Assembly (NCBI RefSeq): GCF_000758325.1
Contig: NZ_CP009459.1
Location: forward strand, 3,906,001-3,970,000
Length of the DNA: 64,000 bases
Source of the DNA: Cedecea neteri
GTDB lineage: Bacteria > Pseudomonadota > Gammaproteobacteria > Enterobacterales > Enterobacteriaceae
Direction of reading: 5' to 3'
The notes beneath the pieces were generated by a model, which worked only from the letters and a program-made list of their open reading frames with translations, searched no databases and was not told where the DNA came from. Every line of letters begins with the position of its first letter. Position 1 is the stretch's first letter. Of the stretch, positions 17,339 to 24,223 are shown one piece after another. Made by a program: the position numbers and the translations under genes.

Positions 17339-19927
17339 TTATTCAAATGAACGGATTAGCCAGGACACCGGCGTGCCTGCTGCGATGGAGTCCGTTGGCT
17401 TGCCCGGTATTTCCGCCAGCGTGACCTGCTCCAGCGTGCCGTTTGTTGTCGGAGGAACGTTTTCGAGCGGCGTCAGGCCTGGGTTCCAGCCCCTGAGCAC
17501 CAGCGCCTCTTCGTTTTGCGCTTTTTTCAGGGTGCTGAAATGCAGGGGGCTTTCCCAGCTCAAGACGCTGAAGTGCGGCGGGAAGGATTTGCCATGCGGA
17601 TTGGTGCGAAAACGCGACCAGCCAGAATCCAGGTAACCCGATGCCGGGGTACGCCACTGTTCGACGGCCTGCCAGAACGCAGGGCTTTGTCCGTCGTTCA
17701 TTGGCATGACGGCAAAATGAAACGCGTGGCGGCCGGGAATTTGCGAGTCAGGAGAAGGCAGCACCATGCCCGATGCCCGTCCAGGCCGCCATTTCAGCGC
17801 GGGCTGTCCAAGCCAGCCCACGCTGCGGAACAAGGTAATCGCCAGCGTATCCGGCTGCCCCTCGGGGATTTCGTACTCCCTCAGCCCGGCGGTCACCACG
17901 CCCAGGCCGCGCCGTGCCTGGTGCATCATCACCAGGCTCTGCATCGGCCACAGCGAGGCGGGCGCTTCCGTCCAGTTTTCCTGCTGCCAGATCTCAAGCG
18001 CACGAGGGACATTTTCACGCTCGATCAGGCCAAAAGGCTGATCGGCAAAATGGGTCGCCTGATGTACGCCGGTGGGCAGTTCAATCTGTAAACGGTGGTC
18101 ACGCAGCGTGTTGTTAACTTCAACGGCGACATCCAGCCAGGCACTTTCATGCGGCAGGGAGATGGTCATCACCACGTCCAGACGGGCATCAAGCCGCCTG
18201 GCCTGGCGTGCATCGGCATCAGCCGGGGCAGGAATATGCAGCCTTAGCTGCATGGTGTCTTTGAGCACGCCGCGCGTCAACATGGCCTGCTGCAGGCAGC
18301 CTTCGCCGTCAATCTTCCAGTCAGCCGCCGGGGGCGAATAGTTATAATTGTCCCCCGCGTCTTCGCCGTCGACCAGCCGCAGGATGTGCGGGTAGACTTC
18401 GCCAGTGCGTTTATCGATCAGCGTAAGCTCTCCGGCTTTATGCTCCAGCCGCAGCCAGGCGTTTTCCAGACAGTCGCCCTCCCTCGCAGGGATCTCAAAC
18501 CCAGCGGCTTCGCCTTCCTGCAGGTAAAAGGTCTTGTAGCCACAGGCGGGCAGCGCCCTCGCCTCCAGCAAAATATGGCATTTACGATACCAGGTGGTTG
18601 TGGTGCTGTTGGACAGCTCCTGCACCACCAGCGACATGTCCTGCGGCTCTTCGTGCAGCAGCTGCCAGCGGCACGGATTACCTTCGCCATCCACGATGCG
18701 GAAGTCCTCTTTCGGCGTGTACAGCGTGAGGCTCACCTGCGTATCGCGCCGCGCAGGTAGCGGATTAAAGACCACGATTTTTTTCCCCTGCTGGCTCGCG
18801 GTAATTCCTTCCGCAAGCATTTTCATGTTCAGCTCAAACAGCTGCCCGGCGCTCTCTTTACCGGACTGCAAACGCCCCTTCACCATCTGGTTGACCCGGT
18901 CTGAATTGCAGCCGCCAATGCTGTCATGAGCGTGAGATTTCATCGCCTCCCGCCAAATGTGCTCCACCGCCTGTTGCGGGTAAGGCAACCCCAGCCGCCA
19001 GTTGAGCGCCAGTAAAGGCTCCAGCGTCTGGCTGACAAACTGTTCCAGCGAGGCATTAAGCTGCTTGATATCCATTCGGGTAGAGAAAATGCCGCGATGA
19101 ATACGCATGTATTTGGGGCTGAGCAACTCGCCGCGCAAAACAGGCAGCTTGTGCTCGTCGTTCCGCAGAGCGGTGAAGAAATCGCTGAAGCTGCTACGCC
19201 TGAAGTCATATTCACTCTGGCTGGCATTCAGTTTTTCCAGCGCGTCAGGTACCGCATATTCGAACGGCGACTGATCGTTTCCGTTGGGGAGCAAAAGGTG
19301 ATCCGTGGCGGAAAAACGCGCCTGTTTTTCCAGAATCGGCGGTAATTTTTCAGCCAGCTCCTGCGGGGTGACAGGCAGCCACTTCGCACAGCCATAGCCC
19401 CAGGGGAGCACGGCGGTGAGCACCTGCTGTCCGCCCTGCGCCAGCCAGTTAAATTCACTGGTCGGCACATCATGCTCGCTCCACCCGCGCCAGAGTACCG
19501 CACTGTCGATAGCGAACTCGCTAAGAAACATCGGCAGCTGCGCGCTTTGCCCGAAAGAGTCAGGCACATAGCCCACCGGCATATAGCTGCCCCAGGCTTT
19601 ACAATCCGCCAGCCCAAGCAGCAAATTGCGCGTAATTGACTCCGCGCCCACGACCAAAAAGTCGCTTTGCGTGTACCACGGGCCAATCAGTACCCGCCCG
19701 TCGGTAATTAATTTTTGCAGGCGTGCCCGGTGCTCTGGCGCCACCTGCAAAAAATCTTCCAGCATCACCGTTTGGCCATCTAAAATAAACGGCCCCAGCG
19801 CTTCGTTTTGTTCCAGCCGGGTAATTAAGTCCAGCATGAAATAATAGAGCAAGACTTTTGAGTCGTTCTCAGTGAAATACCACTCTCTGTCCCAGTGTGT
19901 GTGCTGAATTAAATGCACAGTCTTCAT
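17339..19927 (-). CDS. GH38 alpha-mannosidase, MngB-like
   Basis: This is a cytoplasmic family-38 glycoside hydrolase of 862 residues (E. coli MngB has 877). The N-terminal catalytic domain starts with the metal-binding HTHWDREWYF and carries the nucleophile Asp in GYVPDSFGQSAQLP. The later AHDSIGGCNSDRVN and the C-terminal beta domains are present. No signal peptide is seen. In E. coli MngB cleaves mannosyl-glycerate imported by the PTS permease MngA. Here the enzyme sits between the IIC gene and the IIA fusion, which suggests it cleaves the phosphorylated import product of this PTS. Similarity to MngB is clear but moderate, so the true substrate may be another alpha-mannoside. Confidence 0.88.
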   Translation of the reverse strand: MKTVHLIQHTHWDREWYFTENDSKVLLYYFMLDLITRLEQNEALGPFILDGQTVMLEDFLQVAPEHRARLQKLITDGRVLIGPWYTQSDFLVVGAESITRNLLLGLADCKAWGSYMPVGYVPDSFGQSAQLPMFLSEFAIDSAVLWRGWSEHDVPTSEFNWLAQGGQQVLTAVLPWGYGCAKWLPVTPQELAEKLPPILEKQARFSATDHLLLPNGNDQSPFEYAVPDALEKLNASQSEYDFRRSSFSDFFTALRNDEHKLPVLRGELLSPKYMRIHRGIFSTRMDIKQLNASLEQFVSQTLEPLLALNWRLGLPYPQQAVEHIWREAMKSHAHDSIGGCNSDRVNQMVKGRLQSGKESAGQLFELNMKMLAEGITASQQGKKIVVFNPLPARRDTQVSLTLYTPKEDFRIVDGEGNPCRWQLLHEEPQDMSLVVQELSNSTTTTWYRKCHILLEARALPACGYKTFYLQEGEAAGFEIPAREGDCLENAWLRLEHKAGELTLIDKRTGEVYPHILRLVDGEDAGDNYNYSPPAADWKIDGEGCLQQAMLTRGVLKDTMQLRLHIPAPADADARQARRLDARLDVVMTISLPHESAWLDVAVEVNNTLRDHRLQIELPTGVHQATHFADQPFGLIERENVPRALEIWQQENWTEAPASLWPMQSLVMMHQARRGLGVVTAGLREYEIPEGQPDTLAITLFRSVGWLGQPALKWRPGRASGMVLPSPDSQIPGRHAFHFAVMPMNDGQSPAFWQAVEQWRTPASGYLDSGWSRFRTNPHGKSFPPHFSVLSWESPLHFSTLKKAQNEEALVLRGWNPGLTPLENVPPTTNGTLEQVTLAEIPGKPTDSIAAGTPVSWLIRSFE

Positions 19928-20036
19928 AACATCACCTTATTGACGGCTGAGGAGAAATATTTAAGGCGTGACTATCCCCGGCATGAAATACCGTGAAAGC
20001 ACAACCCATACAGCCTGAAATAAATTAACCGGGCGG

Positions 20037-21152
20037 CTAGCGCCCTACTTTAAATTTAGGCACGGCTGCCGAAGGTTTATTTTCAACGACAGTTTCACCC
20101 CGAAACACTAATAACGATCCCACGGCAATAATCCCCGCACCGACAGCAATAGACAGCACGTAAATGGGCCATTTATCTACCGCCAGCCAGCCGTAAAAAC
20201 CCGAAATCGGTGCATGGTTTACCGCCCCCAGCCCGACGGCGAGCGCGGCCCCGGTGGCCGAGCCAACCACGTTGATGACGATAATTTTGGGGTTTGCCAG
20301 CGCAAAGGGAATGGCCCCTTCGGAGACGCCAATCAGGCCCATCAGCGTCGAGGCTTTACCCGCCTCACGCAGCGAAACCGGGAAGCGTTTGGCCCAGATG
20401 AGCGTTGCGACGCCGAGGCCAATCGGCGGAACGATAATCGCCACCTGTGCGGCGGTGTTGGGGTCGTAAATCCCGGAAGCTAGCAGTGCCATCGCGGTGG
20501 TCACCGCCGCCTTGTTCACCGGACCGCCCAGATCAAAGCCCACCATCCCGCCCACGACGGCCGCCAGAATGATTTTGTTAGTCCCGGACATCGCCAGCAG
20601 CCAGGTTTCCATTCCATGATTCAGCGCCGCCAGCGGGCCGCCGATAATAAACGCCATCACCATGCAGGTCAGCAGCGTGCCGCCCACGGGCAGGATAAAA
20701 ATAGGGCCAGCCGAGGCCAGTGCAGCGGGCAGTTTGATCCAGGTTGCCAGCGCCCGCACGATGTAGCCCGCGACAAAACCGGCGGCGAGCGCCCCAAGAA
20801 AGCCGGTTCCCAGGCTGCTGGCCAGCAGCCCGCCCACCATTCCCGGCGCCAGACCTGGCTTATTGGCGATAGCAAAGCTGATGTACCCGGCGACCACCGG
20901 CAGCATCAGCGACAGCGCCAGGCCGCCAAACCCGTCAAATTTATGTAACATCTGCACAATGATGCTCGCCGCCTGGGCGTGGCTGGCATCCCAGATATTA
21001 TCGATGCCGTAGAGCGAAGCGCCGATGCGTGCAATGCCCATGATCACCGCCCCGGCAATGACAAACGGCAGCATCCATGACACCCCGGTCATAATGGCAT
21101 TTTTGACCTCTTTACCGGTCGACATCCCCGCCTCTGCCCTGAATTTAGCCAT
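20037..21152 (-). CDS. PTS fructose-type EIIC permease
   Basis: This 371-residue membrane protein is the sugar-conducting subunit of a fructose-family PTS. Eight or more hydrophobic segments are visible, with family blocks MTGVSWMLPFVIAGAVIMGIA, GFLGALAAGFVAGY and ISEGAIPFA-like GVSEGAIPFALANP. It is encoded separately from IIB and IIA, unlike E. coli MngA, where IIA, IIB and IIC are fused. The start overlaps the IIB gene by 8 nt. The GH38 neighbour points to an alpha-mannoside substrate. Confidence 0.88.
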   Translation of the reverse strand: MAKFRAEAGMSTGKEVKNAIMTGVSWMLPFVIAGAVIMGIARIGASLYGIDNIWDASHAQAASIIVQMLHKFDGFGGLALSLMLPVVAGYISFAIANKPGLAPGMVGGLLASSLGTGFLGALAAGFVAGYIVRALATWIKLPAALASAGPIFILPVGGTLLTCMVMAFIIGGPLAALNHGMETWLLAMSGTNKIILAAVVGGMVGFDLGGPVNKAAVTTAMALLASGIYDPNTAAQVAIIVPPIGLGVATLIWAKRFPVSLREAGKASTLMGLIGVSEGAIPFALANPKIIVINVVGSATGAALAVGLGAVNHAPISGFYGWLAVDKWPIYVLSIAVGAGIIAVGSLLVFRGETVVENKPSAAVPKFKVGR

Positions 21153-21459
21153 TTGCTATCTCCGCCTCTATCGCCTCAAATACGGCCTCGCTAAACTTGA
21201 TAGGATCGGCCACGCTGCACTCCAGTTTCATCATGCCGTCAAAACGTTCTTTGCCGGTAATCACCACATCCGCCGCGAGAATCGCTGCGTCTGCCCGGGC
21301 AAGATCGTCGGCGGTAATTTCGTTTTCAACGCCCATGCTGCCCTGCGTTTCGACTTTCACTTCATGCCCACGCTGCTGGCCCACCAGGGCCAGGGCTTCC
21401 GCAGCCATGTAGGTATGGGCGACGCCCGTAGGGCAAGCTGCAACACAAACGATATACAT
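21145..21459 (-). CDS. PTS fructose-type EIIB
   Basis: This 104-residue cytoplasmic subunit passes phosphate from IIA to the sugar. The phosphorylated Cys is in AACPTGVAHTYMAAE, the typical fructose-IIB loop. It is the first gene of the operon, with AAGGAG 5 nt before the ATG. A terminator-like hairpin lies about 30 nt upstream. Confidence 0.9.
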   Translation of the reverse strand: MYIVCVAACPTGVAHTYMAAEALALVGQQRGHEVKVETQGSMGVENEITADDLARADAAILAADVVITGKERFDGMMKLECSVADPIKFSEAVFEAIEAEIANG

Positions 21460-21489
21460 AACAACTCCTTATCTGGCTGAATAATGGCA

Positions 21490-21527
21490 ATAAAAAAGCA
21501 CAATGGCTGAAAAGCGCATTGTGCTTT
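21490..21527 (-). terminator. Terminator-like hairpin in the leader of the PTS operon
   Basis: Perfect 11-nt arms AAAGCACAATG and CATTGTGCTTT (21495-21527) enclose an 11-nt loop. On the minus strand the stem runs straight into TTTTTTATT, the form of an intrinsic terminator, about 30 nt before the IIB start codon. It either ends an unseen upstream transcript or works as an attenuator for the operon. No BglG-type antiterminator gene is nearby. Confidence 0.75.
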
Positions 21528-22178
21528 GGGAACGAACAGTGGCCAGCATCGCGGCGTCTCCGGCATCACCACCGGCGTGAAGACACATCATCAGCTGATG
21601 CAGGCTGGAAATACGGCATAAGAACGAGAGTTCATAGCGTTTGCGAACAGCCAGACGATGCGGGCGTGCTACGCTATGCCCTCTTTTTAATGACGGAGAA
21701 TGTGAGTAGCGAAGTGAATGATATAGAGCTCCAGCGCTGCACCAGAGCCGGGACCAATTTACGGCACAGACGTTATCCAGCGAATCAGAATAAACAGAGT
21801 CGTCTTTTTCCAGTTCACTCATGCTATTAAACCAGCAGCTATTATTCAGCCAAACGCGCGCCTTGTTGCCGAGCATCAGCAACATAAAGCGAAAAAGCGT
21901 TATGATCCGAACAATATAAACGCACATAGTTTCCCCCATAAACCTTCCCGCAGTGTAGACAGTTCGAAAAATAACAAACGTGACTTTACGCACAGTTATA
22001 TAAATACAATAAACCCTCTTTTTTATGAGGAATAAATAGTATTGAAATACACAAAAAAATTAAATGATGTCAGGGAAGAGAATGAAATAAACAGGCTGAG
22101 ACCAGCGAAGAGTTTTAAGGCGGGAAGGAATACATCCTGAGCCACACAAAGGCAGGTGGCTCATCGGGCAATCTGGAT
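21528..22178. other. Gene-poor region upstream of the PTS operon
   Basis: No recognisable gene. A 174-codon minus-strand reading frame (21469-21993) runs into the hairpin, has an odd Cys/Ser/His-rich composition and resembles nothing I know. A plus-strand GGGCGT/ATGCCC stem with a T-tract lies near 21660-21690. The operon promoter should be in this stretch, but I cannot place it. Confidence 0.45.
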
Positions 22179-22451
22179 TCAACGCAGCCGGTTTTCTCTG
22201 GCACGAACGGGATAAGCACGCGGCCTCGTGTACCACGCTATCCAGCCCAGTACTGCCGCCACGGACCCGAGCACCAGCAACCCCATCAGCGCCCCGAGGA
22301 GTTTACCGCTGAAGGTGCCTAAATCGCCGCTGGTTACCCCGCTAACGACCCAAAAGTAACGCACCATCGCCCAAACGATGTACAAACAAAAAGCATAAAA
22401 CAGCCACAGCGCAATTTTTCCGCCGGGGCTGCGAGTTGGTTTCGCATCCAT
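22179..22451 (-). CDS. Small two-helix membrane protein, unknown function
   Basis: This 90-residue protein has two clear hydrophobic segments (about 12-33 and 50-72) separated by a short loop and a basic C terminus (RARENRLR). I do not recognise the family. It is monocistronic, with a consensus CRP-type palindrome about 75 bp upstream of the start. Confidence 0.6.
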   Translation of the reverse strand: MDAKPTRSPGGKIALWLFYAFCLYIVWAMVRYFWVVSGVTSGDLGTFSGKLLGALMGLLVLGSVAAVLGWIAWYTRPRAYPVRARENRLR

Positions 22452-22518
22452 AACGTTCGACCTAACTTTTCAACTGGAACAAAAACGGGTGTCGACGGCA
22501 TTTCCACTGCCGCCTGAA

Positions 22519-22534
22519 TGTGATTTTTATCACA
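22519..22534 (-). promoter_or_regulatory. Candidate CRP binding site
   Basis: TGTGATTTTTATCACA matches the CRP consensus TGTGA-N6-TCACA without mismatch. It lies upstream of the small membrane protein gene that starts at 22451. No clear -10 is visible between them, so the regulated promoter is inferred. Confidence 0.6.
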
Positions 22535-22750
22535 CTAACGCATTAGACGAACCGCTATAAGCGTTAAATTTTGTTTCAAATCAAAGCCTGTGGGGCATAA
22601 ATCGGCTTTGCCAGTGGGGTTTGATTTAGCTTAAGGAAAATTCTTAATCGCGGTGAGGCCTCTGGAGAGATATCCGCACTCATGCGGGCTGGCGAATATT
22701 CCGTTCACTTCTAGTCTTGTTTCATATACAGCCACTTTACCGGTGAACGA

Positions 22751-22779
22751 CTCGGGGGAGTCACCGTCACTCCCCCGAG
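22751..22779. repeat. Perfect 11-bp GC-rich hairpin
   Basis: Arms CTCGGGGGAGT and ACTCCCCCGAG with a CACCGTC loop. It lies immediately before the larger folded element at 22791-22945. There is no T-tract, so it is not a standard terminator. Confidence 0.8.
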
Positions 22780-22790
22780 CCCCCGGACTC

Positions 22791-22945
22791 CCGGCCAAAT
22801 AAATCGACCGCTGAAGCGGCAGACCTCCGTTTTATCTCCCAGTCCTGGGTCGGCTGAGATGCGTTCCCGACGCTCTCAGCCTCCGGCCGTTCCCGACGGC
22901 CGGACCCTGGCCAGTCGGAGAGAAAACGGAGGCGATTTAAGCCGG
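22791..22945. repeat. Multi-stem folded element (candidate structured RNA or palindromic mobile unit)
   Basis: Complementary blocks nest over 155 nt. CCGGC (22791) pairs with GCCGG (22941) and AAATCG (22801) with CGATTT (22933). A CCGCTGAAGCGG hairpin is at 22808-22819. CCTCCGTTTT (22824) pairs with AAAACGGAGG (22923), continued by TCTCC/GGAGA and GGGTC/GACCC. Two inner hairpins (22852-22881 and 22883-22903) share the same loop TCCCG closed by GT/AC. A reading frame on the minus strand (22767-22985) is explained by the palindromes and is not a likely gene. I do not recognise the element. Confidence 0.7.
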
Positions 22946-23007
22946 AACCGAGCCCCGCTTTACGACTAACGTGTCCCTCAATCACAATGTCGCTTCAGGT
23001 TTTATTA

Positions 23008-23109
23008 CCCTCACCCTAACCCTCTCCCAGAGGGAGAGGGAATAGATTGCGTACTGTTATGCCTGTTGTTTTCCCCCTCGCCCCTTTGGGGAGAGGGTCG
23101 GGGTGAGGG
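23008..23109. repeat. Composite palindromic repeat, copy 2
   Basis: It has the same plan as the element at 7825-7918. The ends are CCCTCACCC and GGGGTGAGGG; inner hairpins are CCCTCTCCC/GGGAGAGGG and CCCC/GGGG with flanking GAGGG; the centre is AT-rich. Sequence identity is high in the hairpins and low in the centre. Confidence 0.85.
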
Positions 23110-23211
23110 GAAAGAAGTGTTTCCGGTTCTTTTTCAAAGACCCCGAATGTTTGGGTGATAGCCGGTGGGTTCACCGCTTCAGCGGCGATGAGCTCGCCGG
23201 GCGCCGGGGGT

Positions 23212-23243
23212 TGTCAGGGGACATGGCGCAATGCCCCCTGACA
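23212..23243. repeat. Hairpin TGTCAGGGG/CCCCTGACA
   Basis: Perfect 9-nt arms flank a 14-nt loop. The region before it (23160-23210) holds further short GC palindromes such as CGGCGATGAGCTCGCCG. It lies within the gene-free stretch upstream of mgtB. Confidence 0.7.
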
Positions 23244-23660
23244 CGTTCACTGGAATGGTGTCAGCATATGACAAAGAACTAAAAGTGAATGGAATTTCAT
23301 TGTGCTAACATGACAAAACGCTCCCCCCCGAAATCACCCTAAAAAATACTCTTTATTCCTTTCCCTCAATATTCCCTCACTGAAATATAAACGAACACAT
23401 TTAATTTACACTGGCGGGTTGACAATAGTATTGCCCATGGGTAGATTTCACGGGCCGAAGTTGCGGCCTTTCCTAACCTGACATAAGAGACTAATGGATA
23501 CTGAATTTAGTAGCTGCCCGAACATGGCCTTAATGGCGGTTCGGGAAAGTAAACATGAAATCGATTGTGATCACTTCTTCGTTTTGGTGTGTCTCGCCGG
23601 AGCCTGATGCTCTCGTGTTGTCCCACCTCGACCAGGGTTTTCACGGTCCCGAGGTGTGTT

Positions 23661-23906
23661 ATGAACTTCAAATCTACCCTTTTTCCTGGTGTCAAAACAG
23701 TGACATCAACGCTGCGTGTCCGGCCGCCCCGCGATCGGGTGTTGTCCGCACGTAAAAAACAGTCAAACTCAATTTTCTCTTCGAAAATCAGTGAGTTGAA
23801 TCAACGCATCACCAACTGGCGTGTCAGTCCTGTCACCGGCCAGCTGGAGCGTCGTTGCAGCTTCTCTGATGGCGAAGACCCACAAAGTCGACCCTTCGTA
23901 GCCTGA
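23661..23906 (+). CDS. Small basic protein, unknown function (uncertain)
   Basis: An 81-codon frame starts at an ATG preceded by GAGGTG. The product is basic and Ser/Arg-rich (MNFKSTLFPG...; RVSPVTGQLERRCSFSDGED) with no membrane segment. I do not recognise a named family. A CACCTCG/CGAGGTG inverted repeat spans its binding site and could hide it. It lies about 320 nt before mgtB on the same strand. It may be a real small gene or a leader frame of the mgtB transcript. Confidence 0.4.
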   Translation: MNFKSTLFPGVKTVTSTLRVRPPRDRVLSARKKQSNSIFSSKISELNQRITNWRVSPVTGQLERRCSFSDGEDPQSRPFVA

Positions 23907-24223
23907 TTCAGCCGTTACGCCGTAGGTTCGTCTGCGCGCTATGCCGCAGCCCGCTTCCGTGCGCCACGCTGAGTTACGTCACTGTTGGTACCTGTTTATT
24001 CGCTGATGCCTTCCGGCATATTTATCAGCAGGAACAAACACGTCCCAAGAAAAGAAAATATAAATTTCTCACCTGTTTATTTTTAATAAATAAATAGCGA
24101 GAAACCCTGTGCGAAATTAATTTAAAACCGATCGCTCATGCGACATCGGGCTATTTTCGGCCGCCCTTAATCTGGCGACCGCCGCAAAAAAGTCTGCTGC
24201 CGTCCGGCGACAGGAGCACCACC
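23907..24223 (+). other. Untranslated region before mgtB
   Basis: No gene. An AT-rich tract around 24040-24120 could hold the mgtB promoter. CTGTTTA occurs near 23996 and 24073, each resembling one half of a PhoP box, but no full direct repeat is present. GACAGGAG lies before the mgtB ATG. Confidence 0.4.

Noticed and set aside
21469..21993. 174-codon minus-strand frame before the PTS operon
   Set aside because: Composition is unlike a normal protein, it runs through the terminator hairpin, and I recognise no family; kept only as a note in the region entry.
22767..22985. 72-codon frame on the minus strand
   Set aside because: It is built from the arms of the palindromic element and has no separate coding evidence.
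23990..24090. PhoP box before mgtB
   Set aside because: Only single CTGTTTA half-sites are visible, not the direct repeat with 5-bp spacing.
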